A DNA stretch of 14,276 bases, from positions 1 to 14,276 of the forward strand of contig JAAYZH010000197.1 of NCBI GenBank assembly GCA_012514965.1, written 5' to 3'. The first letter of the stretch is position 1; each line of letters starts with the position of its first letter. The notes beneath the pieces are model-generated. The model saw only the letters and a list, made by a program, of their open reading frames with translations. It was not told the origin of the DNA and made no database searches. The DNA is from Clostridiaceae bacterium (GTDB lineage Bacteria; Bacillota; Clostridia; Saccharofermentanales; Fastidiosipilaceae). This document shows, one piece after another, positions 1-7,398 of this stretch. The position numbers and the translations under genes are program-made.

Positions 1-201
1 AACGAGCAGGGCCTTACTGTGACCTTGCTGCGCGCCATTACGCCACATGCCGGCGATAAGCCTTCGGCTTTTCTGCTGGCCGCAAAGAAGCAGCCCGGCG
101 CGGGTTTTCTCTGGCAGCGGGACTTGATCGTGCGCCGCGAGGATGGCACCTACACGGATGAGCTGCGGGCCTACTATCAGGAGACAGAATCCTATGACTA
201 G
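1..201 (+). CDS. tRNA1(Val) (adenine37-N6)-methyltransferase-like protein, C-terminal end (partial)
   Basis: The 5' part lies outside the window; an open frame runs from base 1 to TAG at 199-201, giving 66 residues. The piece resembles the C-terminus of YabB/TrmN6-type class I SAM-dependent methyltransferases, which methylate N6 of an adenine in tRNA. The visible features are the final strand 'SAFLLAAKKQ' and the closing 'REDGTYTDELRAYY', matching the family's usual 'Yt.El..iY' ending. The SAM-binding motif and the catalytic NPPY-type motif would be upstream and cannot be seen. Context supports the call: in many Firmicutes this gene lies just before rsmI, and here the rsmI start overlaps its stop by eight bases. 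The GIY-YIG gene (yazA) often found between the two is absent. Substrate specificity cannot be judged from this fragment. Confidence 0.65.
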   Translation, partial: NEQGLTVTLLRAITPHAGDKPSAFLLAAKKQPGAGFLWQRDLIVRREDGTYTDELRAYYQETESYD

Positions 202-1174
202 AACAGATGAAGCAGATTGGACAGAGCGGGAAGAGCAGAACGAGTTAGAAACAGACTCGCGTCTGGCTTCTGCCGCCGCCCGTCTGGAAGAGCTTCTGCG
301 TCGCGAAGCGCCGCTGGCGGGGCACTTGTACATCGTCGGTACCCCCCTCGGCAATTTGGGCGACATGACCCCGCGAGCGCTGGGGATTCTGGCCGGCGTT
401 GACTGGATCGCGGCTGAAGACACTCGTCACAGCGCTGATCTGCTGCGCTATTTTGGCCTGCGCGGCCGCTTGCTCAGCTATCACGAGCACAACTGGCAAG
501 AACGCGGTCCCGAACTACTCGATGCGCTCAAGGCTGGCAAATCCGTAGCTCTGGTCAGCGATGCGGGCATGCCGGCAATTTCCGATCCGGGTCAGCAGCT
601 TTGCGATCTCTGCCTGCTGCATGCTATCCCGGTCCGGGTTGTCCCCGGCCCGGCCGCCGCGACCTCGGCCCTGGCCTTGAGCGGCCTGGACAGCCGCGAC
701 TTCCGCTTTATTGGCTTCCTGCCAGTGAAAGGCAGGGGACGTCTGCTCGCATTGGATTCGCTGAGGCATTATGAAGGCACTACAATTCTCTACGAGGCGC
801 CGCATCGTGTCTTGCGCACACTCGAGGACCTTGCCCAGGCGGGTTTTGGTGAAAGGACCATGAGTGTCTGCCGGGAACTCACGAAACAGTATGAAGAAGT
901 CAGGCGGGCCACAGTTGCCGAACACCTGCTCTACTTTGCGGATACCGTTCCCCGGGGCGAGTTTGTCCTGATCCTTGCGGGCCCCACGGCCGCCGAGCGG
1001 CAGGCAGCCGCCGACGAACAGCAGCAGGATCTCGAAACAAGTTTGCTCAAGGCTCTGGAGCAGGGCCTCAGCGACAAAGATATTCTGGAACGCTTCGGAG
1101 AGGCTTCGGGACTCTCACGCAATCGACTCAAACGCCGTATCCGGGATCTTCGCGACGGGCTTGCCAAAGCTTAA
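194..1174 (+). CDS. rsmI: 16S rRNA (cytidine1402-2'-O)-methyltransferase RsmI
   Basis: RsmI transfers a methyl group from SAM to the 2'-O of C1402 in the 16S rRNA decoding centre. The 326-residue product has the tetrapyrrole-methylase fold signature: 'LYIVGTPLGNLGDMTPRAL' at about 45-63, 'EDTRHS' at 75-80, 'SDAGMPAISDPG' at 122-133, 'PGPAAATSAL' at 151-160, 'EAPHR' at 201-205, and a helical C-terminal tail (about 278-326) like the RsmI HTH-type domain. I chose ATG 194 because AGGAG at 179-183 lies ten bases upstream; the in-frame ATG at 143 would overlap the previous gene much further. The overlap with that gene's stop suggests translational coupling. It carries about 43 charged residues ahead of the conserved first strand, longer than the usual RsmI start; a later start is possible but I see no better-placed one. 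Confidence 0.93.
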   Translation: MTRTDEADWTEREEQNELETDSRLASAAARLEELLRREAPLAGHLYIVGTPLGNLGDMTPRALGILAGVDWIAAEDTRHSADLLRYFGLRGRLLSYHEHNWQERGPELLDALKAGKSVALVSDAGMPAISDPGQQLCDLCLLHAIPVRVVPGPAAATSALALSGLDSRDFRFIGFLPVKGRGRLLALDSLRHYEGTTILYEAPHRVLRTLEDLAQAGFGERTMSVCRELTKQYEEVRRATVAEHLLYFADTVPRGEFVLILAGPTAAERQAAADEQQQDLETSLLKALEQGLSDKDILERFGEASGLSRNRLKRRIRDLRDGLAKA

Positions 1175-1233
1175 ATAACTGTTAAGTCAGGCCTCTTTCA
1201 CTTGGAAATCAGCCACCTGGGGGGTAGAGCCGT

Positions 1234-1262
1234 TTGACGGAATTCACCTTTTTTCTTACTAT
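1234..1262 (+). promoter_or_regulatory. Candidate sigma-A promoter for the yfhO-family gene
   Basis: TTGACG at 1234-1239, a 17-base spacer, then TACTAT at 1257-1262 (4 of 6 matches to TATAAT). Transcription would begin near 1269, which makes the ATG at 1272 almost leaderless and favours the downstream ATG at 1302 with its good ribosome binding site. No clear rho-independent terminator is seen between rsmI and this point, so read-through is possible. Confidence 0.5.
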
Positions 1263-1301
1263 CATACTGTTATGCGAAAATCTCGCGACGAAGGAGTCCT
1301 T

Positions 1302-4300
1302 ATGCAATTGATGAAGAAGTCAAGGCCCAGGCGCCGTGTGCTCTTTTTATCCTTTCTGCTGCCATTCAGCATTCTCCTCCTGTCTTATTTTGTTGTGCAG
1401 TTTTGGCCGGTGGGCGACAGGTCCCCGCTGACCATAGACCTCTATCACCAGTACGCCTCGTTTATCAGTGAGTTGCGCCGCAAGATCATGGATGGCGAGA
1501 GTCTTTTCTACAGCTGGTCGGTGGGCTTGGGCACGAATTATTATGCTCTGCTAGCCTACTACGCAGCCTCTCCGCTGAACCTCTTCCTGGTCTTTTTCCC
1601 GCCTGAACACATTACGGAGGCCGTAACCTTCCTGATTGTGACGAAGATCGGCCTGAGCGGCATGACCTTCGCGGCTCTCTTGAGCTATGGAATGGCCTAC
1701 GACGGCCTCTTCACGGTCCGCGCGAAGGAGAAGAAGGCCGACTGTACCAGCGAAGATATTGGCACAGATGCCGCAATCGTCGCCGTTTCGACCGCTTTCG
1801 CCCTCAATGCCTTCAATTTAGCTTTTTCCTGGGACATTATGTGGCTGGATGTCATCGTCCTACTCCCACTGGTCATCCTCGGTCTTCACCAGCTGATCCG
1901 CAGGCAGAAATTCGCCCTCTACACGATCAGCCTTGCGCTTACCTTGTTCGTGAACTATTACATAGCTTTTTTCGTCTGTCTCTTCACGGCGCTCTACTTC
2001 TTTGTCAGTTTTGCCACGGCCAAATCCGAGCAAGCCGAGCGACGTCTGACCAGCAGCAGTACAGATGAAGTGCAATCCGCCGAGCCTCAGATCCATTTTG
2101 GGCCGACTGTATTACGCTTCGCCTTTTTCACGCTCCTGGCGGTAGCCATCAGCGCTATCCTGCTTTTGCCCACCGGCTTGTCTTTGGCCGATACTTCCGC
2201 GGCCGGCGACAAGTTCCCGACCACACCCAGCTTCCGTTTCAGCCTCTTCGACTTCATGACGCAGCAGCTCATGAATATTCCGCCCAGTATCCGCGACGGC
2301 CTGCCAAATGTGTACAACGGTATCCTGGTGTTTGTATTCCTGCCCCTCTACATGCTCTCCAAGAGAATTGCGATCGAGGAGAAGCTGCCTCACCTGACCC
2401 TGCTGGCCTTCCTCTTCATCAGCTTTAATTTCAACTTCCTCGACTTTATCTGGCACGGTTTTCACTACCCGAATCAGCTGCCTTATCGCTACTCCTTCCT
2501 GTTCAGCTTCCTGATTCTCTTGATGGTCTTCAGGACGCTGACCGTGATTCGCGAATTCTCGAGCCGGGTTTTGGCCGGAGCCTGCGGATTCGGGATCCTC
2601 TTCGTCGTTCTCGCCGAGGAGCTGAACAACAGCCTTCTTCAGCGCGGACATGCCTATCTCAACCTGCTCTTCTTCACAATTTACCTGCTCCTGCTCCTCT
2701 CGATTTGGAAACCTAACTACTTCCGCACTGCCACTCTCTTGCTTGCTGTCGTGATGGTAGGCGAGATCACGATTAACACCATCATTACGGTGGCAAAAAT
2801 TGCGGAGAAAGAGGTCTACACATCCAGAAGCGACTTTGTCGGAGATTTCGACGATGTTCGCCAATTCACGGACATGGTCGAGGACCTCGAAGGCGGTGAC
2901 TTCTACCGTATGGAGATACTGCCGGCGAAAACGACTAACGACGGAGCCCTCTACGGCTACCCGGGCTTCACGCTGTTTTCGTCCACCAGCCGCGAAGACA
3001 CAGCCCGTCTCTTCCGTCGCCTGGCCTACCATGGCAACAACATCAACAGCTATAAGTACGTAGCCTCGACCGCGGTAGGCAATTCCCTCTTCGGCATCAA
3101 GTACCTGCTGCTCAAGAATGGCGCTACCCGTGACACCGAATTACGAACGGTTGCGCAGCAAGAGGGGATGACGCTCCTGGAGAATCCCCACGCGATCGAG
3201 CTCGGCCTGGCTGCCGACAGCAGTTTCTTCGGCTGGACCCCCAGCTACAGCTCACCTTTCCTGGTATGGAACGATATGCTGAAAGACATGGCAAACCTGC
3301 CTCCGGTCTTTGTACCCATCAAGCCTGAGGTCGTAAGCGGCGGCAATTTCCAGCCTTCCACCGGTGACGCGAACAGTGGTCTGCGCTTTGCGCCTGAGAA
3401 TCGCTCGGCTTCTACTCTGATGAATTTGGAAGTCTACGTCGAGAAGGACCAGTACGTCTATTTCGCAGTCGACGCCAGCCAGACCACGTCGGTCAAAGTC
3501 AAGGTCAATCGCATGGGCGGCTACAACAGCGTCGACAGCGACCCCTTCGTCGATCCGGATGTGGCAGACCCCGCTTCAACAAGTTCTGATCTGACGCTCG
3601 GTACAGAGACTGTCAAGCTTGACGAGCAGCGTTCCATCCACTGGATTGAGACCTTCGATGCCGGCTATTGCCGGGCCGGTGATGTCGTCGAGCTGATCTT
3701 TGAACAGGAGAAGGACAAGTCCAGTGACGTAACGGTCTATGCCGCTACGATGGACAAGGCCGATTACGAGTCCGCTATGGCAGCTCTCAAGACACGCGAG
3801 CTGGATGTCACTTCCTGGGAGGCCGATCGGATTACCGCCTCCTACACTGCGCCGGAAGCTGGCCTGCTCTACCTCACGATTCCCTATGATGAGTCCTGGA
3901 GTGCCGAAATCGACGGAGTCAAGGTCGAGACGGAGTCGATTGCGAACAAGGCTCTCCTGGCCGTGCCGACAGAAGCAGGCGAACACAGCATCGAGCTGGT
4001 TTTCCGCCCCAAGGGCTTTACCATCGGACTTAGCCTCACTGTAGGCGGTATCTTGCTCCTGGCCTTGCTCGTCTGGGATGAACGTAAGTGGAAGACTTCC
4101 CGTCTAGCCCGCCGCGCCCAGGCTCGTACCGCAAGAATGGAGCGCCGCGAAGCACTTCGTCAGGCCAAAATCTCTGTGGGAGCCGACGCAGATGTCACTG
4201 GCAAAACTGCCGGATCTTCCGCTGCTGCTCCTGCCGGAGCCCCGAAAGTCCGCCCCGCCAAGCTGCCGCTTGCAGCGCCCGCAGCGGAAGCTGTGGCAAC

Positions 4301-4394
4301 GACGACAGCTGATGCTGCAGTCCAAAATGCGGATAAAAATTCGGAAAACGCAGATAAAGCGAGCAAAAACGAGAAAAGTGATGAATCTCTTTGA
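1302..4394 (+). CDS. YfhO-family polytopic membrane protein (putative GT-C type glycosyltransferase)
   Basis: The product has 1030 residues from ATG 1302, chosen because AAGGAG at 1291-1296 precedes it by five bases; an in-frame ATG at 1272 lacks such a site. A basic N-terminus (KKSRPRRR) leads into the first membrane segment at about 13-33. It is followed by the 'TIDLYHQY' loop (about 44-51), with the acidic residue D46 typical of GT-C folds, and 'GLGTNYYALLAYYAASPLN' (75-93), both YfhO hallmarks. Many hydrophobic helices follow, then a large extracytoplasmic region from about residue 510, rich in beta-type sequence and ending 'IPYDESWSAEIDGV', and a last membrane helix. In Bacillus subtilis YfhO is linked to lipoteichoic acid glycosylation; the acceptor here is unknown. 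The last 100 or so residues form an Ala/Lys/Glu-rich low-complexity cytoplasmic tail. It stands alone, with its own promoter and a terminator-like hairpin downstream. Confidence 0.85.
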   Translation: MQLMKKSRPRRRVLFLSFLLPFSILLLSYFVVQFWPVGDRSPLTIDLYHQYASFISELRRKIMDGESLFYSWSVGLGTNYYALLAYYAASPLNLFLVFFPPEHITEAVTFLIVTKIGLSGMTFAALLSYGMAYDGLFTVRAKEKKADCTSEDIGTDAAIVAVSTAFALNAFNLAFSWDIMWLDVIVLLPLVILGLHQLIRRQKFALYTISLALTLFVNYYIAFFVCLFTALYFFVSFATAKSEQAERRLTSSSTDEVQSAEPQIHFGPTVLRFAFFTLLAVAISAILLLPTGLSLADTSAAGDKFPTTPSFRFSLFDFMTQQLMNIPPSIRDGLPNVYNGILVFVFLPLYMLSKRIAIEEKLPHLTLLAFLFISFNFNFLDFIWHGFHYPNQLPYRYSFLFSFLILLMVFRTLTVIREFSSRVLAGACGFGILFVVLAEELNNSLLQRGHAYLNLLFFTIYLLLLLSIWKPNYFRTATLLLAVVMVGEITINTIITVAKIAEKEVYTSRSDFVGDFDDVRQFTDMVEDLEGGDFYRMEILPAKTTNDGALYGYPGFTLFSSTSREDTARLFRRLAYHGNNINSYKYVASTAVGNSLFGIKYLLLKNGATRDTELRTVAQQEGMTLLENPHAIELGLAADSSFFGWTPSYSSPFLVWNDMLKDMANLPPVFVPIKPEVVSGGNFQPSTGDANSGLRFAPENRSASTLMNLEVYVEKDQYVYFAVDASQTTSVKVKVNRMGGYNSVDSDPFVDPDVADPASTSSDLTLGTETVKLDEQRSIHWIETFDAGYCRAGDVVELIFEQEKDKSSDVTVYAATMDKADYESAMAALKTRELDVTSWEADRITASYTAPEAGLLYLTIPYDESWSAEIDGVKVETESIANKALLAVPTEAGEHSIELVFRPKGFTIGLSLTVGGILLLALLVWDERKWKTSRLARRAQARTARMERREALRQAKISVGADADVTGKTAGSSAAAPAGAPKVRPAKLPLAAPAAEAVATTTADAAVQNADKNSENADKASKNEKSDESL

Positions 4395-4410
4395 TATTTC
4401 AAAATGACGC

Positions 4411-4438
4411 TTGACAAGCCGGGCGCACATGCTACAAT
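4411..4438 (+). promoter_or_regulatory. Strong sigma-A promoter of rplM-rpsI
   Basis: Consensus TTGACA at 4411-4416, a 16-base spacer and TACAAT at 4433-4438 (5 of 6). Initiation would fall at about 4445. This is the best match to consensus among the protein-gene promoters in the window, as expected for ribosomal proteins. The -10 box lies in the loop of an inverted repeat (4421-4456). Confidence 0.8.
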
Positions 4439-4460
4439 GTACAAGCATTTGCGCCCTTTT
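4421..4460 (+). terminator. Candidate intrinsic terminator of the yfhO-family gene, overlapping the rplM promoter
   Basis: GGGCGCACATGC (4421-4432) pairs with GCATTTGCGCCC (4445-4456), 11 of 12 positions, around a 12-base loop, followed by TTTT and a T-rich stretch. RNA arriving from the upstream gene could form the full hairpin and terminate. RNA starting at the embedded promoter would begin near 4445 and contain only the right arm, so it should escape. The 12-base loop is larger than usual for a terminator. Confidence 0.55.
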
Positions 4461-4527
4461 GATTATTTATGCGTAGTCGGAACCGGGCGAGCGGAACTGT
4501 TTAATGATATTTGGAGGAACTTACAAG
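4445..4527 (+). promoter_or_regulatory. 5' leader of rplM, possible ribosomal-protein autoregulatory leader
   Basis: About 83 bases separate the predicted start of transcription from the L13 start codon. An L13 leader RNA is a known element in Firmicutes, placed just here, so the position fits. I see short pairings around CCG/CGG near 4483-4497 but cannot confirm the family fold. GGAGG at 4513-4517 is the ribosome binding site. Confidence 0.35.
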
Positions 4528-4956
4528 ATGAGCACATATGTGGCAAAGGCCTCTGAGATCGAACGCAAGTGGTTCGTTGTCGACGCCGAGGGCAAGACCC
4601 TGGGCAGACTGGCTACTGAGATCTCTATGGTTTTGATGGGCAAGAACAAGCCTACTTACACACCTTTCCTGGACACCGGTGACTTCGTCATCGTCGTGAA
4701 CGCCGCGAAGGTGAACCTTACAGGCAATAAGTGGAATCAGAAGATGTACCGCTATCACACCGGTTATCCCGGCGGCCTCAAGGAGATGACTTACAACGAC
4801 CTGCGCAAGCGCAAGCCCGAGATGATGGTAGAACTAGCTGTCAAGGGCATGCTGCCGAAGAGCACACTCGGCCGTCAGATGTTCAAGAAGCTCAAGGTCT
4901 ATGCCGGTCCCGAACACAAGCAGAGCGCTCAGCAGCCTGTTGTTCTGGATATTTAA
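4528..4956 (+). CDS. rplM: 50S ribosomal protein L13
   Basis: L13 is an early-assembling 50S subunit protein that binds 23S rRNA. The 142-residue product matches the family's usual length and carries its recognisable segments: '[18 protein letters not shown]' near the N-terminus, '[21 protein letters not shown]', '[15 protein letters not shown]', and the C-terminal '[34 protein letters not shown]'-type region (only the key blocks named). The start at ATG 4528 follows GGAGG at 4513-4517 by ten bases; an in-frame ATG at 4504 has no comparable site. It forms the usual two-gene operon with rpsI, separated by 15 bases, under the strong promoter at 4411. Confidence 0.98.
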   Translation: MSTYVAKASEIERKWFVVDAEGKTLGRLATEISMVLMGKNKPTYTPFLDTGDFVIVVNAAKVNLTGNKWNQKMYRYHTGYPGGLKEMTYNDLRKRKPEMMVELAVKGMLPKSTLGRQMFKKLKVYAGPEHKQSAQQPVVLDI

Positions 4957-4971
4957 GGGGGAAGCGTTTAC

Positions 4972-5394
4972 ATGAAATCTACGACACTGAAGGCCCCTAA
5001 GGGTCAGGTTTACTACTACGGCACCGGCCGTCGCAAGGAAGCGGTCGCCGCTGTCCGCATGCTGCCCGGTGAAGGCAACATTCTCGTCAATGGCAAGGAG
5101 CTCAGAGAGTATTTTCCGCTCGAGACCCTGGTTCTGATTGTGAATCAGCCGCTTGAAGTCACCCAGACCAGAGGCAAGTTCAACATGCTCATCAAGGTCA
5201 GCGGCGGCGGTATCGCCGGTCAGGCCGGCGCGGTCCGTCACGGCATCGCCAATGCCCTGCTCGCTGTCGACAGTGACACCTATCGTCCTCTCCTGAAGGA
5301 AGCCGGTCTCCTGACTCGTGACTCCCGTCAGAAAGAGCGTAAGAAGTACGGTCTCAAGAAGGCCCGTAAGGCCAGCCAGTTCTCCAAGCGTTAA
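4972..5394 (+). CDS. rpsI: 30S ribosomal protein S9
   Basis: S9 is a 30S head protein whose extended C-terminal tail reaches the P-site tRNA anticodon loop. The 140-residue product has '[16 protein letters not shown]' near residues 14-29, '[21 protein letters not shown]' in the middle (the family's GGG..GQ..A.RHG pattern), and the diagnostic basic ending '[12 protein letters not shown]'. The ATG at 4972 follows an AGGGGGAAG ribosome binding site just after the rplM stop. A strong terminator at 5433-5469 closes the operon. Confidence 0.98.
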   Translation: MKSTTLKAPKGQVYYYGTGRRKEAVAAVRMLPGEGNILVNGKELREYFPLETLVLIVNQPLEVTQTRGKFNMLIKVSGGGIAGQAGAVRHGIANALLAVDSDTYRPLLKEAGLLTRDSRQKERKKYGLKKARKASQFSKR

Positions 5395-5432
5395 TCCGTT
5401 TGGCCGAGAGGCTTGTTCCGGACTCAACTTTG

Positions 5433-5469
5433 CCTGCACCCGGCCGTTCTGGCCTTGTGCAGGTTTTTT
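5433..5469 (+). terminator. Rho-independent terminator of rplM-rpsI
   Basis: CCTGCAC (5433-5439) pairs with GTGCAGG (5457-5463), and an inner GGCC/GGCC pair (5442-5445 with 5451-5454) extends the stem; TTTTTT follows at 5464-5469. The shape and T-run are classical, and it lies 39 bases after the rpsI stop. Confidence 0.93.
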
Positions 5470-5518
5470 GTATCTTAGTGGATTTTGGCTAAAGCCCTCC
5501 TCAACGGGCGCCGGCTTC

Positions 5519-5527
5519 TGCTAAGAT
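5519..5527 (+). promoter_or_regulatory. Possible extended -10 promoter for the amidohydrolase-tsaE-tsaB-rimI group
   Basis: TGC followed by TAAGAT (5522-5527) forms an extended -10 element 33 bases before the amidohydrolase start. No good -35 box is seen at the proper distance. Because the preceding terminator is strong, a promoter is needed somewhere in 5470-5545, and this is the best candidate I can see. Confidence 0.35.
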
Positions 5528-5559
5528 AAATGGAAGATTAATTGGGAGGCTCCAGCAGC

Positions 5560-6786
5560 ATGAGTAAAATAATCATAGGCAACGTTCATATCGTGAGCAG
5601 GGACCCGGAAATCGGCGAGATTCCGCAAGGCTATCTGGTGCTCGACGGCGGCAAGATTGTCGATGTCGGGTCAGTGGACAGTGAGGGCGGCCTGCCCGAT
5701 TTCGCGGCCGAGGAGGGCGTAGAGTATATCGACGGCGAAGGTTGTTTCGCATATCCCGGTTTCGTGGAAGCCCACTGCCATCTCGGCATGTTTGACGACC
5801 ACCTCGGCTGGGAAGGCAGCGACGGCAATGAGATCACGAATCCCGTGACGCCCGAACTGCGGGCGATTGACTCGATTTTCCACGATGACGTTACTCTGGA
5901 GGAAGCTTTGGCCGGCGGTATCACGACGGTGATGACCGGTCCCGGCAGCGCCAATGTAATCGGCGGACAGTTCGCAGTTATCAAGCCTTATGGCCGGACG
6001 GTTGATGAGATGGTTGTGCTGGCTCCGGCTGCGATGAAGGCGGCACTCGGCGACAACCCCAAGCGCTGCTACGGTGGTGCGCAGAAGCGGCCCCAGACCC
6101 GCATGGCGAATGCGGCAATTTTGCGCGAGAGCTTGCTCAAGGCTCGCCGTTACATGGAGAGTGTCGAGAAGGCGAAAGCGGAGGCAAAAGATGAACCCGC
6201 CCTGGACTTTTCGCTGCAGGCCCTCCTGCCGGTATTGCGCCGCGAAATGATTCTCAAAGTGCACTGCCACCGTGCGGATGACATTTTGACCGCGATCCGT
6301 ATCGCCAATGAATTCGGCCTGCGTTACACACTCGATCACTGCACCGAAGGCTACCTGATCGCCGATGTGCTTGAGCAAGAATATCAGGCTCGCAACGAGG
6401 CCGGTCACGGCACGCTGGAAGGTATTATTTGCGGCCCCCTGGTCAGCGATCGCAGCAAGCCCGAGCTTACCCGCCTCTGGACCGGCCTTCCGACCGTCCT
6501 GTACGAGACCGGCATTCCGATTGCGATGGCAACGGACCACCCGGTCATCCCCATTCAGTACGCCCCGATCCAGGCAGCTCTGATGATGCGCGATGGGCTG
6601 AGTCGTGAAGGTGCGATGGCCTCCATCACGACTGCGGCCGCCCAGATTCTCGGCCTTGCCGATCGTGTCGGCCGTCTGGCCCCCGGCCTCGATGCCGACG
6701 TAGTTCTGTGGGACAATGATCCCTTCTCTACCCTTGCCACGGTAGATCGGGTCTTTGTGGACGGAAGATTGGTCTATGAAGGCTGA
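5560..6786 (+). CDS. Metal-dependent amidohydrolase (imidazolonepropionase-related superfamily)
   Basis: The 408-residue product has the amidohydrolase (TIM-barrel) pattern. A small beta sandwich at the N-terminus (1-65) leads into 'PGFVEAHCHLG' with the HxH metal ligands H72 and H74. A lysine in 'MKAALGDNPKR' (K160) is a possible bridging ligand. H235 and H237 lie in 'KVHCHRADD', H260 in 'LDHCTEG', and the catalytic-type D326 in 'ATDHPVIP'; the C-terminal sandwich ends 'DADVVLWDNDPF...VDRVFVDGRLV'. These enzymes hydrolyse C-N bonds in cyclic amides or peptides; the substrate cannot be named from sequence. The start at ATG 5560 follows GGGAGG at 5544-5549 by ten bases. Its end overlaps the tsaE start by 11 bases, so the two are probably translationally coupled, although no functional link with tRNA modification is known to me. 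Confidence 0.88.
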   Translation: MSKIIIGNVHIVSRDPEIGEIPQGYLVLDGGKIVDVGSVDSEGGLPDFAAEEGVEYIDGEGCFAYPGFVEAHCHLGMFDDHLGWEGSDGNEITNPVTPELRAIDSIFHDDVTLEEALAGGITTVMTGPGSANVIGGQFAVIKPYGRTVDEMVVLAPAAMKAALGDNPKRCYGGAQKRPQTRMANAAILRESLLKARRYMESVEKAKAEAKDEPALDFSLQALLPVLRREMILKVHCHRADDILTAIRIANEFGLRYTLDHCTEGYLIADVLEQEYQARNEAGHGTLEGIICGPLVSDRSKPELTRLWTGLPTVLYETGIPIAMATDHPVIPIQYAPIQAALMMRDGLSREGAMASITTAAAQILGLADRVGRLAPGLDADVVLWDNDPFSTLATVDRVFVDGRLVYEG

Positions 6787-7393
6787 TCATCGGCTCTATA
6801 AGCTGCGTTTCCTCTTGACTGACACGGCAGCCACCGCAAAAGTGGCGGCAAGCCTGGCGCCTTGCCTCCCATCCGGAACCGTCTTGACCTTGGACGGCGA
6901 TCTTGGCGCAGGCAAAACCACCTTCGTCCGCTCCCTGGCAGAAGCCATGGATCTGCCGACTGACGCTGTTTCGAGCCCGACTTTTACGATCGTCCAGGAG
7001 TATGAAGCGCTCGACCCCGAGAAGCCTTCACTCTACCACTTTGATGTGTATCGTCTGGAGACCGCGGCGGCCTTTGGCGAACTGGGCCTGGATGAGTACT
7101 TCCACAAGCCGGGTGTTTCGTTGATCGAATGGGCGGCGAACATTCGTGAAGCTCTTCCCGCCGAATTCCTCGAGCTGAACTTCGCGGTAGCAGATGGTGC
7201 TGCAGAAGATGCCTGGCTGGCAGCCTTGCAGACCGGTGGCGGTGGACAGTTGGTTTTAGCAGAGGACAACAGAGCCCGCGTTCTGACCTTTACCGCTCAC
7301 GGCGAGCAATCAGCCGCAATTGTGCGGAAGTGGCAGGAGAGCCCTGCCTTTCCCGGTGAGCTGGCGGTGCAAGCACCAACCATAGAGGAGTAA
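6776..7393 (+). CDS. tsaE: tRNA threonylcarbamoyladenosine biosynthesis ATPase TsaE
   Basis: TsaE is the ATPase that works with TsaB and TsaD to transfer the threonylcarbamoyl group to A37 of ANN-decoding tRNAs. The 205-residue product has the P-loop 'GDLGAGKTT' (41-49), 'SSPTFTIVQEY' (66-76), 'LYHFDVYRL' (86-94) and 'LIEWA' (116-120), all TsaE signatures. The conserved domain is complete by about residue 140; the remaining 65 residues form an extension beyond the usual length of roughly 150-160, ending in an acidic tail. I chose ATG 6776, which overlaps the amidohydrolase stop; GTG 6755 is an in-frame alternative. Neither has a strong ribosome binding site, consistent with coupled translation. 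tsaB follows after five bases. Confidence 0.95.
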   Translation: MKADHRLYKLRFLLTDTAATAKVAASLAPCLPSGTVLTLDGDLGAGKTTFVRSLAEAMDLPTDAVSSPTFTIVQEYEALDPEKPSLYHFDVYRLETAAAFGELGLDEYFHKPGVSLIEWAANIREALPAEFLELNFAVADGAAEDAWLAALQTGGGGQLVLAEDNRARVLTFTAHGEQSAAIVRKWQESPAFPGELAVQAPTIEE

Positions 7394-7398
7394 TAATT

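Noticed and set aside
143..193. Upstream ATG at 143 as the rsmI start
   Set aside because: It would overlap the preceding gene by 59 bases and has no ribosome binding site; AGGAG at 179-183 clearly serves ATG 194.
1272..1301. ATG at 1272 as start of the yfhO-family gene
   Set aside because: It lies within a few bases of the predicted transcription start and has no ribosome binding site, whereas ATG 1302 has AAGGAG.
2112..3032. 306-codon open frame on the minus strand inside the yfhO-family gene
   Set aside because: It is wholly antisense to a well-supported membrane protein, has a composition that mirrors the opposite strand (Gln/Glu-rich) and no recognisable domain or ribosome binding site.
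5671..6540. 289-codon minus-strand open frame opposite the amidohydrolase
   Set aside because: Shadow of a gene with clear catalytic motifs; the translated sequence shows no family features.
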